From Apoderus coryli (Eukaryota; Arthropoda; Insecta; Coleoptera; Attelabidae), in the NCBI GenBank assembly GCA_911728435.2, contig OU452201.1, positions 1,736,001 to 1,800,000 on the forward strand: a stretch of DNA of 64,000 bases. Direction: 5' to 3'. Of the stretch, positions 12,442 to 25,208 are shown one piece after another; position 1 is the stretch's first letter, and every line of letters begins with the position of its first letter. Made by a program: the position numbers and the translations under genes. The notes below the pieces were generated by a model that had not been told where the DNA came from, did not search any database, and was given only the letters and a program-made list of their open reading frames with translations.

Positions 12442-15400
12442 TTATGCTCTACTACTACTATTGTGCCCATTCACTTTATTGCTCAATTGACTAGATTCAA
12501 TCAACATAGACGCGTCACACATCATCCTCGCGTTAGTTCGAACCAAAAACATCAGATGATTCTCTTCGTATACAGTCAACTGCACTCGCGTACAGACTAG
12601 TCCATGCAAAACAGTTGCTCGCTGCAGATCCAACCAGCGTTGCAGCCCCAATTCCCGTTCACGCACCGTACTGCCCAATGAGACATCCGTAGGCCCCCAT
12701 AATGAGAACTCGAGAACTGATTTAACTTGCGTCAACGATACTGCCCGTTCATTGTGTAACAATGATTGTATTAGTGGAGTTATTTGTTTAGATGTTGGTA
12801 ACATTGAGAGGGCTTTTGATGCGCATGCACAAAGTGTTGCGTATGGTTCGTCTGGTTGTTCATGGTTCATTTCATTAATGGATAAACCTTGAATTACACA
12901 TAACTTCTGATGGATATCGCGTTCTATCTCTTTGCATAGGACAAAACTATCTAGAGACAACGGTATTTCTTCAATACCTTGAGCTTGAAGCATTTTCAAT
13001 GCGTTTACCAATTGTAACATCACGAAATTAGCTTCTTTGTTGCAGCTTTCATCGCTGTTTTGTACTAATCTAGACTTCAATGTGTCCGCGTAGGATTCAA
13101 TCGAATTAACTTGCGTCCATGGTAAGATGAGTATATGAGCTGGAATATCACAAATGAACTTGAGTATGAAACGAAACTTAATTAGATTAGAGACTTTACC
13201 TTGAACTTGTTCTTTTTTGGCAACAGCAGCTACGACATCCGTGCTTAGATAATCCTGAGGTACTAAGTCATTGAATTCGGTAACACAATTTAAACTAAAC
13301 GTTCCCAATGACAGTGCGTTTGAACTATTTGTAACCCCGGAACTGAATACCAAAGTGACATTTTGTGTACCCCATAAACATTGATGGATCACACATTTTC
13401 CTATTGTCACTGGAAGCAAACCATTTTGACTGTTCCTTAGAGTGAAATCAGTTAAACGTAGATTGGGACATGTCTTAAGCCCCCTTAGGGCTGGCAGAGT
13501 ATGGGCAGTTTGTTGGATCTATAATCAAATGATAAATGACAACGCTTAAAAGATGTTAACGTGGATGCCACTTACATTTTCCAGTACTTGGGCTAAGGCT
13601 TCATGGTTAGCCACAACGACTGCGCCATAATTATCTTCGAGATTCTTATGTACAATGCTTCGACCCTTACGTGAACGTAATTTCTGCGTTTTTCCATTTT
13701 GCATCCAACAATCATGGTCATCTTCCGTTACCTAAACATTTTAAATCATCAGTGACCTAATAACCGATTAGTCTCGTACCTAATTCATAGAGAACTTAAG
13801 TAATTTAACTTTGCTTAGATTAAAACGTACCTCTGACTCACTACCATAAAAACTGTATGGTGAATAAATCTCAGATTCAGTTTCACTCCCGCAATACGTC
13901 AACGACATACTTCTCGGTATATTTCCATATTTGACATACTCCCCAGACACGTCAATACTACTTTCCGATCGCTTCTTGCCATGGATTCGAGCCTCTTTTG
14001 TTTTCGGACTACATTTACTCGATTCCGAATCCGGACTACTAGATCTCGTACTACTAACATAATCATAAACGTTCTCTATCGACTTATTGCTAACTTCGTG
14101 TTTGTGGTGATGGTTTCGTAACAACAATTGCTTTTGCTGCATCGCCTCTTTTTCGCGCATACTCGCTGTGCGCACTGGTTTGTTCGGTACAATCGACGAA
14201 CGTACCTCGCCTATGTTCGCATAAACTGTTTCAGACTTCTTTGTAGTACTCGCCGTCGAACTACTTCGCGACAACTGTAGTTGTTTATTCAATACTTCAA
14301 TTGACTTTGGAGGTGGGGGGTGTTTATTTTGTGGCGTCCAATTCTCATAGTTTCTTGGGGGAGGTGGGGGTTTACCCGATTTATAGGGTGTAATATTTTC
14401 TTTAACATTACTATCGATCTGATCGAGACCTGGTTTTGATACTACCTCAACTTTAGCACCATTCAATTCGCTAGGATGTACTATTACTAAACGTGGTTTA
14501 ACTATATCGGAGAGATTATCGTCAAGAGTAATGTCAATAGAACTCTTTGTGAGATCTTTACTGCTAGAGCCCATTCGTAGGAATTTTCGTAACGAGAATC
14601 TGTTCTTGGTTTTACCCTCTTTCATAGTTAAATTATCTGTGGAGATGCTTAAAGATTTCTTCGGAGGAGATAGAACAACATCTTCAATTATATTGTTGTA
14701 AAGTTTTGGAGTTAGTGTTGTGCGTTCTCTTTTATCCTTTTCTCGTACCACTGGTGAATCAAGATTGAGTGTATTTGAAGAGTTTCTTGTATAAATCGAC
14801 AGGCTGTTGTTGTTATTATTAAGTTCCTCAGGTGGGCGAGGTGCACGTCGTTTATTATTATTAGAATCCTGTTTGGTGTCGATGTTTCCAGAAAAAGTCT
14901 TTAAAGTTGTGACATTACTAAGTGTTAAAGGCTTTCTTATGGATATTGTAGCAGGTTTCGTTGGTATTTTCGGTTTATCGTATACTTCTAATTTTGGAGA
15001 TTCTAAAACCGGTGGTGGAGTCATTGGTAGAGCTGGGAGTTCATTGACTGGATCTTCTCTTCCATCCGGCTTCCCAGCTTGTTCTCGACTGCTTGGTGGA
15101 TGATATTTTGGCAAAATCTCCGGCAACTTTGTTACAACTCTATCTATCTCCACCGATTTATTCGGTATAGAACTGTATTCAATTTCCGATTTGATAAATT
15201 GTGTAATTAGATTCTTATCTATAGAAATATCGTTATTGTTAATTTCATTGAGTTCCTTGACGTTCAATTCAATTTTAGCTGTTGACGTTTTGAATACCGG
15301 TTTGTCATTTTGGTCACGTTTAACAATTGCACTAGTCCTTGTGAGTGAAACTCGCTTATGAGATGAGTCGGATTCTTCACTTCGATCATCAATACTAAGA

Positions 15401-16137
15401 GTTATTTCCGTTTTTTTTCGCGCCATTATCTGAATGGGATGTTTTCCTTTTTCTAGAGTTTCAGATATTTCATCCAACAGCGATTTTTCAGTATCGCTAT
15501 CATTTTTAGTTGTATAACTAGTTAGGACTACACCATTAGATTTACTTTCTGTTACAACTTTATCTTTATCTTTACTTTTTGTTAAGCCTGAGTATTTTTT
15601 AGTACTTGAGGTAGCATCTTCCCCAAAAGGAGTTACCGATACTAGTAGAGTTTGTTTTTTTCCTTCTGAATCAATAATTGGTTGACCTAAAAGCAATTGT
15701 GAATAGGATTTTTTCACATCAGTAGAATTTGTGTCGTTTGTTGCTAATAAAAGTGAAGTACTACTATTAAAATCAGTATTTTCTTTTGTCCGGCGTCTAA
15801 AATCTTTACACGATTCGTCATCATCTGAATGATTGTTCATTAACTCATCAATATCGTTTTCATCGTGATTCGACAGTTGGAATTCTTCATCATCGCTCAA
15901 CCAATCCTCTCCACCATATCCGATGAAATGGTATAATTCTTTTGTGAATGCCACATTTAGTTTTGGTTTGATTTTATTCACACTTCGAAGAATGCCTGTG
16001 ATTTGATCGTTGGATATCAGTTTCAATTGTTTTGGTTTCGGTTTTGCCGTGTGTTCATCTTTGGACTTGAAGCAATTGGAGCACAGTTCCTTCTTCCAAG
16101 CATTTTGGACGAAATTTTGGCATATGGCTGAAGACAT
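12442..16137 (-). CDS. PRAG1: PEAK1/PRAG1-family pseudokinase scaffold
   Basis: PEAK family proteins are catalytically dead kinase-like scaffolds that signal from the cytoskeleton through phosphotyrosine docking and dimerisation. Minus-strand exons 16137-13831, 13731-13576 and 13518-12442 join in frame to 1179 residues. The N-terminus, CQNFVQNAWKKELCSNCF (residues 6-23), matches the Cys motif at the start of vertebrate PRAG1. A long disordered region follows with proline runs (KPPPPPRNYENW) and tyrosine sites (VYANIGE, VYDYV). The C-terminal third is the pseudokinase with flanking helices; VLEFSLWGPTDV parallels PRAG1's VLQCLLWGP. Where active kinases have the catalytic-loop HRD there is GIEEIPLSLDSFVL. 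A splice acceptor sits just before the ATG, so a 5'UTR exon lies upstream. Family assignment is strong; the choice between PEAK1 and PRAG1 is not meaningful here. Confidence 0.85.
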
Positions 16138-16229
16138 AATCTGGAAAAGAGAAGACAAACAAATTAGTTGAGAATTTTCTGGGGAATTTAAAAAAAAGGC
16201 TGCTGCTCCAAATCTGGGCGCCACCTATA

Positions 16230-17127
16230 CGAGGCACGTTTTTTTAGTAAGTATCGTTTTGCGATTCCGCCGCCGCAGCGCTACGATCGGCGTTCGGCGC
16301 ATGCGCGCTGGTTACCTACATCTCTTGTCTACGCACTGACGCTATTACAGTCTGATTCCTCATTGTATACGTTGTTTACTGAGTGTTTAAGATGCCTCCG
16401 ACAATCGTGAGTCCCGCCGATTGTGAAGTACGGGTTGTTATACGATTTCCTAGTGCTAAAGGCGTAAAACCGATCGATATTCATCCAAAGAACAATCCAT
16501 GGAATGGCGACATTCATCATCACCCAAAAGAGTGAAGTTTAAGCAAACAATTTCTGCCCGGAAAAGCATGTGCACAGTTTTTTGAGACAGAAAAGGAGTA
16601 TTGCTAGTGGAGTTTCTGCCTCGTAATGAGACAATCAATGCAGCGTCTTATTGTGAGACATTGAACAATCTGCGTCGTGCAATCCAGAACAAAAGACGTG
16701 GCAAGTTGAGTAAGGGTATCGTTTTGCTGCATGACAATGCGCGTCGACATGTGGCTAATCGGACCAAAGATCTCATCAAATCTTTTAAATGGGAAACTCT
16801 AGATCATCCTCCATACAGCCCTGATCTGGCGCCCAGTGACTACCATTTGTTCCTGCACTTGAAGAAACACCTGGGTGGTCAGCGTCTTCAAGACGATAAC
16901 GAAGTCAAAACATTTGTGATACAGTGGTTAACAAGTCAGGCGGCAGAATTTTATGAGGAGGGTATTCAAAAACTGGTGCCACGTTATGACAAGTGCCTCA
17001 ATATTCACGGAAATTATGTAGAAAAGTAGATTAAGGTACAGGCTTTCATGTAAAAATAAAATTATTGCGATATCTTTACACGTCTTTTTTAATTCCAAAA
17101 CGGTACTTACTTAAAAAACATGCCTCG
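16230..17127 (+). mobile_element. Degenerate mariner (DD34D) element
   Basis: The ends are CGAGGCACG and its inverse, CATGCCTCG, within inverted repeats of about 30 bp, flanked on both sides by TA, the Tc1/mariner target duplication. At 898 bp it is shorter than a full mariner of about 1.3 kb, because the transposase gene has an internal deletion. It sits immediately upstream of the PEAK-family gene's 5' region and is oriented opposite to that gene. Confidence 0.9.
16392..17029 (+). pseudogene. Mariner transposase, internally deleted
   Basis: The start, MPPTIVSPADCEVRVVIRF, is the N-terminus of a mariner transposase of the type often annotated as SETMAR-like in insects. It then jumps across a deletion to the catalytic half, with an in-frame stop before VEFLPRNETINAASY. 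The C-terminal part keeps LLHDNARRHVANRT and YSPDLAPSDYHLF, the second and third aspartates with 34 residues between them, hence DD34D. The first aspartate, much of the DNA-binding domain and the linker are gone. It cannot encode active transposase. Confidence 0.92.
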
Positions 17128-17346
17128 TACATATATTTGTGTTAAATAAACGTTTCTTGTATATTGCTAGAAAAAACTCTTTATTTGTAAAAAAATGGAC
17201 AAATTATAAATAAAATGTTGCTGAAAATCAATTTGGTGTACAATTTAAAATAGTGAGCGAAAACATCTGATATGGAATGTCATAATAAAGTAAAACGAAC
17301 GGTCACCAGTCTATTTCGCGCAATTTCTTTGACAGTTCTTGTCAAA

Positions 17347-18462
17347 ATGGCGTCGGCACCTCAGCAAGATAGTGAAGATACAACTCAAAAAGATAAGAAA
17401 GACGCCCGGGTATTGAAAACTAAAAAACTCTCATTCGATGAGGCCTCAATGTGTCTAAACACTCTCGGAAAAGACGAGACTGGGGTGCGTTACGCATATC
17501 TAATGATAACAGCAACTGATAAACAATTAACTGACATAAGTGTAGTGCTACAATTCAAACATGTACTGTTCTTGGACCTCAGCTATAACAGATTGACTTT
17601 GAAAGCACTGCAAGTACTCGTGCAAATGCCTTTTTTGCTTTACCTCAAAACCAACAATAACTGTGTCGAATCAGCGGCGTTAAATGAAATTCCATATTTA
17701 CAAGTCTTGATTCTAAATCGAAATAAAATAGGGGAAACCTCAGACATAAATCAACCGATGTTGGAAACTCTTGATATGGAATATAATCAGATATGCAATA
17801 CAAAATTCGCAGATGAAAATCTACCGAATTTGAGGTACTTAAATCTTAAAGGTAATTTTTTGGTTGAGTTAAACGGAGTTTATCCAAAAACTTTAGAGAA
17901 ACTCTATATAACAAACAATTCTATTATCAATATTCAACAAGACACGCTATCGCATTTAACAAAACTCACCCATCTCCATTTACGTGACAATCATATCAGA
18001 AAACTTGATGGTTTCACTGATGCTTTAGAAAACTTGACGTATTTGAATTTGCGAAACAATCAAATACAAAAACTCCGCGAATTTCGTAAACTAAAATGTT
18101 TACCAAAACTCTCGACTTTAATAGTATCTGACAACCCTGTCATTATTGAGAAACAGGAAGCTGAACCGATTTGTGGAGAAGATGACGATTATTATAAATC
18201 AACTATAAAAACACCATTTAGGATTAGTCTTTTAGTGCTTTTACCAAAACTGAAGCGTATAAACAAAGATGTAGTTAATATTGAAGAATTAGACCATTCA
18301 TTATTGATTGGAAAACGGAGATATGAAGAAATCATGGAAGAACCTAGTAGTGATGAAGAATTTGCAACTACCATTAGAGATGAGAGCTATATGAGCTCCG
18401 ACACCAGTGAAGTTGGAAGTAAATATCGTGAATATCACGGTGAAGGTTATTTTAACCAATAG
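17347..18462 (+). CDS. LRRC23: LRRC23-like leucine-rich repeat protein, cilia
   Basis: LRRC23 is a component of radial spoke 3 in motile cilia and sperm flagella. The coding region is a single exon of 371 residues (human LRRC23 is 343). The region LNTLGKDETGVRYAYL, then KQLTDISVV, matches the conserved N-terminal block of LRRC23. About eight leucine-rich repeats follow (for example YLNLRNNQIQKLREF) with a cap ending in LPKLKRIN, then an acidic tail. ATG 17347 (MASAPQQ) is in a better initiation context than the in-frame ATG at 17272, and the extra 25 residues look like 5'UTR. The absence of introns is unusual for this family and could reflect intron loss or retroposition, but the frame is intact. 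Confidence 0.85.
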   Translation: MASAPQQDSEDTTQKDKKDARVLKTKKLSFDEASMCLNTLGKDETGVRYAYLMITATDKQLTDISVVLQFKHVLFLDLSYNRLTLKALQVLVQMPFLLYLKTNNNCVESAALNEIPYLQVLILNRNKIGETSDINQPMLETLDMEYNQICNTKFADENLPNLRYLNLKGNFLVELNGVYPKTLEKLYITNNSIINIQQDTLSHLTKLTHLHLRDNHIRKLDGFTDALENLTYLNLRNNQIQKLREFRKLKCLPKLSTLIVSDNPVIIEKQEAEPICGEDDDYYKSTIKTPFRISLLVLLPKLKRINKDVVNIEELDHSLLIGKRRYEEIMEEPSSDEEFATTIRDESYMSSDTSEVGSKYREYHGEGYFNQ

Positions 18463-20780
18463 TATATTAAAGACATCAGTAATGTTCAAATTTAAGTAGA
18501 CACGTGTAATAAATAATAAATGAGAGGATTGGAGTTGATTTTCAATCATTTTATCAGGGTTTTTGCGTAACATTTCGGCCTCACTGTATATTTATCAACA
18601 AGCTTATTAAGTAGTAGAAATGTGTATGTATAGCCACAGCTGCTCTTCTTTTTTCGTATAGCCTGAGGACTTAGGTCACCGTTACACTGATTTTCTTTAT
18701 GTAGGTACCTAAATAGCACTCATTAATTTCTACCTTGCAGCTATAGACCTTTTAATGTATTAGCGAAATGAAAATTTCTCACAGAATTAATTATCTACCT
18801 TAAAATTAATTTTAAATTAAAATCAAAATGGTTTGATATCAAAAATACGTACGTCGCGTGTTATTTCAAGTAGACGCTCACCTCATTTGAATAAATTATT
18901 TGATAAAAGGTACGTCAAACTGTCAAAATTATTTGACTGAAAATTTAAAAACGACAGGTTAGAATTTGCACTTTGCATTGCTGACAAATTTTATTATTTT
19001 TTTACTTACTTTACGCAAATTAATTAGTATACAGATAAGCCAGTGGGTTGTAAATATTTAAATCCATACTTTTAAAGGATATTATGTAAGTATTTATTTT
19101 AATTCAGTCCTACACGACATGCATTCTTTAAATACCTATTATAAGAGTATTTCCATTCTGCTTATTATAAACAAAATTAAAAGAAAAAGTGTATAAACAA
19201 TTATGGTGATAATCATAACTTTCTTTTTACTTAAATATGGGTATAATTTTTACTTCCAACAAGATTTTCTATTTATTTATAGTAGACATTTTCTTCACTG
19301 TGAAATTATCTTGGTATTGAGGAAATATCTGATCTAAATTCTTGATTTACACAGGTATAGAAGTAGAAAAACACCTTGATATGGTAATTAAAATAATAAA
19401 TACAATTCTCATTACCTAAGAGTTTTGAATAGTAAAAATGTCATACACATTATGCCTATATTATATTTATAATAATACCTATACGTATAAAAAATTAAAC
19501 TTGTTCAAATTGACACACCTGTATTGTAAATTAAAAGTAAAATAATAATATTAATATATTATTCACTGTCTATTTTAATTTCTTAGAGCAGTGCTATGGA
19601 TAGTCATAATTTATAGACTGAGAGCTGGCCAGAGAGATATAGGGGTGATTCGGCTTAGTCGAAATTGACAGTCGGATGTTACGTTTGTAATTTATTATAG
19701 ATCATTTAGCTAATGATCGTTCATATAAATAATGAATCAGTTTTTAAAATGTAGTTGAATATTTGTTTCATTCATTTGTCGTCCATTTACAATAGTAATA
19801 TACAGTGACAATCACTGTTGACATTTACGTTTAATTTGACATACCGAGGAAATTGACATGAGGCGGGAACTTTAAAATATAATTGATTATTAGGTGTGTT
19901 GCATAAGTATACTCACGTGATTCATTATTAAGTAGTATTACTTTATTTTAACATTTATTTAATAACATAACAAAATGAGATGAGTAATATAGGTAATAGT
20001 AGTAAATATTGTGCATTATTATCATGACTAATCTTTATGATATATCAATGGTTTCGTTGAACACAAAACAATTAATAAATAAGCAAAAAAAAAGTATGTC
20101 AGACTTAATCATTTTTTTTTTTCATCTAAAATTGGGTCATAATATTTAACAATCCATGAAAAAAAAGTTGCGCCGGCTTGGTCTTGTGTTTATAGTTGTT
20201 TTAAGTTCTTTGCTTCTAGTATTTGTGAAAGTTTATTGTTAGTTTATTAAGAATTGTAATAATTAATTAGAATTAAAGATTTTCAACTTGGGGATTGTCG
20301 ATAGACTATTATTTATTTATCATAAAAGTTATTGCCTATATTGCAAGGTTTGCAAATAGTTATTTTGTAATAAATTATTCAACGTATGTACATTTACTTA
20401 TACCTATGCGATTCAATTTTAATATCATTATTAACAATAAAGTATGTTACGCAACGTTTACAAATTGTAAATGTCATAAACATACAGGGTGTTCAAAAAA
20501 TGGCTCTAGAAGTTGTTTACAACAATGTCCCCTCCTACCTACTACTATTTACATGCATATCTGCACCATTTTACGACTATTTTAGATCTTTTTTTGGTTA
20601 TAAAATGCTAAAAATGTTTTCCATAGTTTGGGTACTTAATTATTTTAAACAAAATTAAGACGAGTTTATTTGTACACACGTATTTGGAAGTTATTTTAGG
20701 AATATTTTAATTGACTTACTGAGCATTTGGCATAATCAAGTAATGGAGCGACATATGTTTCTGCGAAGTCTCCTTCGGTT
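18463..20780. other. AT-rich intergenic region
   Basis: No exon or RNA gene was recognised. A poly(A)-signal-like AATAAATAAA follows LRRC23 at about 18.51 kb. At 20.49 kb an isolated ACAGGGTGTTC string resembles the end of an insect DNA transposon, without a detectable partner. Confidence 0.45.
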
Positions 20781-22372
20781 GCAGTCACAGAAATCTTATA
20801 TTATATATATATACTCTAGAATGATAATCCCGTAGTACAAAAATGCAACCAAAAGTGTAGAGCTGTCCATAATGCGTATGATCACCAGTATCTTATTTTT
20901 CAACAGGACCGGCTTTGATTAAATGTAATATTACTGTTATGTTATAGGTATATTTAAAATTAAATTTTACCATTTGGTAACATTCAAATAAAAAAATGGA
21001 ATAAAGGAATTTAAGAAATAAAAAATTACATTAAATATCTAAATACTTTATTGTCTAACAGGTACAACTCAATAATAATAAATCTAAGCAGAAACGAGAA
21101 ATAAGTAAAAATTCTAATACTGGAAAATATCTTAAGGACATGAGCATTCTAATTATTTATTTTATTATTATATAATTGTTTATACAACCACCTTAGGCGT
21201 CTTACCTCTCTACAGCCTTCAAAGAAGGGGTGCAAGAAACAGTGACTTCACAAATATTTTCCGTGTCCATGTAAACCACTATCATCCGTACTACTCGCAA
21301 TAGTATTTTGTGACAAAACATGGTTGGTAGAACTTGTATTCTCAGCAATTCCATTCCAGTTTAACAACAGAATTCAAACGAACTTTGTATACCTACACAA
21401 CGTAGGAAATATATTCTTGACATACATATCATGCATTTTTGACAGACTGCTTTTAAGTAAGCAGTGTCTTGATATCAAACGATTAAGAATTTAACTTCCA
21501 CTCTCATTTACATAATCTCTTCTTTTCAAGAAAAGTTTGGGAACTGCATCGGGTACGAGGGTGATCCTCTTGCCGTCTTCTCTACAAATGATATCTTCTG
21601 CAGCGAAATGCTTACTGCATATGACATTCCCATCACATAAATTTTCTGTACTAGGATCCCAATGCCCGCATCCAAACATCATGTCTTTTTTTTGTCAAGC
21701 TAAAAATGAGTATCATGTCAATGGTATCATATTGTCTCAAACTCAGACTGTTAGAAACCCGAAACAATAACTTACTGAAAATATTTAATACCAGGAATGA
21801 GACCTTCATTTTTACACCACAACACTATACACCTCATTGTTTGTTAAATAAACGAACTAAAACCAAAATAACAAATATTAAAAACAATTTTAATCACAAA
21901 TAGGTATATCTATCAACAATTAAAATATACCACGAATAAAATTATAACTCAATTATAAAACCTATCTGAATTGTTGTGAAGCCGACTCTGACAGATATTC
22001 CCACTACGAGAAACGTTATTTGCGAAAACAGACGCTGTTGCGAAATCTCCTAAATTTAATAAGATTTGGAAAAAAATGTTGCTGAAAACTAAACAGTATG
22101 CAATTTTACCGATAATATTTAATTATTTGATTTTGTCAAGCAGTTTCGTATGACGCAACATATGGATTTATTTATAAGACAGATATGTCGCATAAATTCT
22201 GTAAGGCGAACGACAAAATAGTTTTAAATATGGCAGCTCTGTACTGAAAATAAGATACTGAGGAGCATGCGTAGATCGTGAAAACTCTGCATACCCGTTA
22301 CACTTTTTGGTATTCGGCTGGATTTAATTAGCATTCTAGAGTACATATATAATATAAGATTTCTATGGTTGC
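20781..22372. mobile_element. 1.6-kb inverted-repeat element with a THAP remnant
   Basis: Left arm about 20781-20902, right arm about 22243-22372. Read inward, both contain AGAAATCTTATATTATATAT, then ACTCTAGAATG, then AAAAGTGTA and CAGTATCTTATTTT, in the same order with moderate divergence. Between the arms is AT-rich DNA plus a fragment of a THAP zinc-finger domain on the minus strand. The layout suggests a decayed DNA transposon, possibly THAP-containing, but no transposase catalytic region was recognised. Boundaries are approximate. Confidence 0.6.
21491..21684 (-). pseudogene. THAP zinc-finger fragment
   Basis: The reading frame contains NVICSKHFAAEDI followed by LVPDAVPKLF, the second half of a THAP C2CH domain (Cys-x2-His then the AVPxLF box). 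The first half, with its CxxC, is absent here. A possible splice acceptor lies at its upstream edge and a stop follows 8 residues after LKRRDY. It lies inside the 1.6-kb inverted-repeat element, so it may be all that is left of that element's protein or a captured host exon. Confidence 0.65.
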
Positions 22373-23297
22373 AGTATTTGGACCTACATAACTTTCTGAA
22401 GAATCAAGCTACAGTGGAAATAAATCGATTCCAAGGATAGATAGACTGAACATAAAACAAAATCAAACTAAATAATCAAACCCAAATCCTGATCTTTCGC
22501 AAATAAACGACCTTTAAGACTTCAATTAGTATTCAGAACAGAAAAGTCAATTCAATACACATTAATTTCAATATTTACCTACTATTTTACTTATTATGTG
22601 ATCGGTGACATTGTGGTAGAGCGATAATAAAAAAGTCTGTTACGAAATCTAGTGAAAATAACGGTAACTGAAATAACTACACAACCGAGGTAACAGGTAT
22701 TTATTATGTTTTGTTGTTGTGTGAATTACATACACGATAAAATTGATTATATTTTAATATTGTTCAGGCGTAAATATGTTAGTTTAGCATTATGTTCAAC
22801 ATTATACTTAGGTTAGTGTATGTACGTTCTTCGAATGTAAATTTATAATTGTAAAAGTACAGGGTTGTAAAATCAACTTCTTAATGTAGCGTAGCAAATT
22901 AAATAATATTTCGTGCACGCCTATGGAAAAGCGGCCTTCTCTTAACAACGATTGGCTGTTTTTTTTTTATCTGTTCCAATTGAGAAAAGTTGTACAATAC
23001 CTATACTTGGAAACTGGGAAAAAAAATAGAGGAAACTGTCAAAATATATACGACCATGGCCAACTTTTTTTATAATAATTATTGTACTTAATTCAGAATA
23101 ATGCAAAGCTGCCTATTATTTTTATTATAATTAATTAGGTACGTACATCTGTTTAAATTATCTTTATCTCACTTTGTGTTTTTTTAATACAATAAAAACA
23201 ATATTTAAATATACGACAAATGTTTGATTCTGTTACTCTTACCAAAGTTTTGAAGTTCAGTTACCTATACCGACAGCAATAATTTACAAATAAATGT
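22373..23297. other. AT-rich intergenic region
   Basis: No gene, RNA or repeat structure recognised between the inverted-repeat element and the BEL/Pao fragment. Confidence 0.4.
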
Positions 23298-23576
23298 TTG
23301 TGGCGTTTTGTGGCTGAATATATTGCTCAGCTGCTACTAAGATCAAAATGGCACAAACAAACAAAACCATTACAAGAAGGCGACATTGTTATTAGTTGTG
23401 ATAAAGAGCTACCAAGATGTAATTGGCCAAAACGGATATCTGCTGATGGTCAAGTAAAAAAGGCAAAAGTTCAAACAGCAAATGGAATTTATGAAAGACC
23501 AGTAGTGAAATTAGCATTGATCGCGATTCAAGGATCAGAAAGCGGTACAGGTGTTTCTGAAGATGCTGCTAAATAA
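23298..23576 (+). pseudogene. BEL/Pao retrotransposon integrase C-terminal fragment
   Basis: The frame reads RFVAEYIAQLLLRSKW, then GDIVISCDKELPR and VQTANGIYERPVVKLAL, the conserved tail of BEL/Pao polyproteins (the DUF5641-like region after the integrase core). A short stretch after NWPKRI is missing compared with the usual spacing. No protease, reverse transcriptase, integrase core or LTR is seen nearby, so this is an isolated relic. Confidence 0.8.
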
Positions 23577-23689
23577 TTAGTGAACACATATATTCATTGA
23601 TGAAAAATTGGAAAATTAGTTAGGAGAAAGACAACTGAATTTGAATACATTTCATTAAAAATATTACGTTATATTATTTTATTATTATT

Positions 23690-25208
23690 TGCCAAGCCTT
23701 TACAATATATATTTAACCTTTCTTTGCAATCTAACACATTTCCTGACCCTTGGAAGATGGGTCGTGTGTGCCCTGTACATAAGTCTGGCGAACTTGATAG
23801 AATTGTAAATTATCGGCCAATTTCTATCCTATCTAATTTCTATCTAAAGTGTTTGAGATTGCACTACATAATAAGCTGTTCAACCAGGTGAAGGCTAAGT
23901 TGGTCTGGCAATAACATGGATTTTTTCAGAAGCGCTAAGCAATTTAGTGACTTTCTTACAGGATGTATATCCCGCTGTTGGTCGAGGTTTTCAGGTCGAC
24001 GCAATCTACACAGATTTTTCTAAAGCCTTCGACAAGATCGATCATTCTTTGATGCAGCAACGCATGAATGACATTGGCTTCAGCAGGAAATCAATTGCAT
24101 TTTTTGGGTCATATTTAACGACTCGTCAGCAGTTCCTTGACCTTGACTCCTTTACTGTTTGCTATCTTTGTGAACAGTATTGGTGATAATTTCTCAAGTC
24201 AGCACTTGCTTTTTGCGGATGATTTGAAGTTGTACAGTGTTGTACGGTGTGCCGATGATTGTGATCGTTTGCAAAGAGACCTACATATGCTGTCTGTATG
24301 GTGTGACCTAAGCAAGCTTCCCTTAAATGCTAACAATTGTAAATCCATAACGTTTACAAAACGCCTTACACCTGTGATGCAAAACTGCATACTTAATGGA
24401 ATCGCGTTGGAGAGATGTAATGTCATTAAGGACTTCGGGATTTATGTTGACAGTGAATTGACTTTTAATGACCATGTCTCACATGTTTCGGCGGCTGCAC
24501 TCAGGATGCTGGGATTCATTTTCGGACAAACAAAGAATTTTAATAATATAGACTGCCTTAAAACGCTATATTTTGCTTATGTACGGTCCAAATTGGAATA
24601 TGCCTCAATTGTTTGGTCACCTATGTATGTATCATGTCCATATACAGAGGCTTGAGAACATCCAACGCAAATTCTTAAAATATCTGTCATTTAAGCTTGA
24701 TGGATGTTTTCCATCTCGCGGCTGTAGTCACAGTTTGTTGCTGAACAGGTTTCAGTTTCAACTATTGTCCGAGCGGCGCATTTATGTTTCTCAAATAATT
24801 ATCTTCAAATTAATAAACGGTTTGCTGGACTGCTTCATCAGGTTGGGTTTCGTGTTCCCCGTTTACACGCAAGAGCTTCTGATAAATTTTGGGTGCCCCA
24901 GGTTCACGCAAACTATGAAACTAGGGCGCCCCTTTTTCGGGCTTGCAACTACTGCAATCGTCTGACTATCCATGAGAATATTAATTACTTTAATGCATCA
25001 CTCAATTCATTTAAGCGTGTCCTACTTACAGGCTAATGAAATTGATATTATTTAGGTGGTTATTAGAGTGGCCATTTTATTTTATACCTTTGTTACTTTT
25101 ATTAGTTTTATTTTCAATCACCTATATCATTGTATCATAATATATATTTGTTTTGTCTTGTAATTGGGTAGTTATACCTGTTAGACAATAAAGAGATTAT
25201 TATTATTA
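23690..25208 (+). mobile_element. 5'-truncated LINE, Jockey-like reverse transcriptase
   Basis: Broken reading frames together cover a LINE reverse transcriptase. WKMGRVCPVHKSG and NYRPISIL lie near 23.75-23.84 kb, then DFSKAFDKIDHSL and the catalytic box LLFADDLKLYS. The thumb contains KDFGIYVDSELTFNDHV. Frameshifts occur near 23.85, 24.15 and 24.65 kb, and the usual QGS.L.P box is lost. It ends with AATAAAG followed by ATT repeats at about 25.2 kb, a typical LINE 3' end. Not functional. Confidence 0.88.

Noticed and set aside
16138..16224. 29-residue N-terminal extension of the PEAK-family protein
   Set aside because: A splice acceptor immediately precedes the conserved ATG at 16137, so the extension reads through an intron next to the mariner.
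20295..20658. Two overlapping open frames of 90-96 codons
   Set aside because: Low-complexity AT-rich composition, no domain and no splice context; treated as chance frames.
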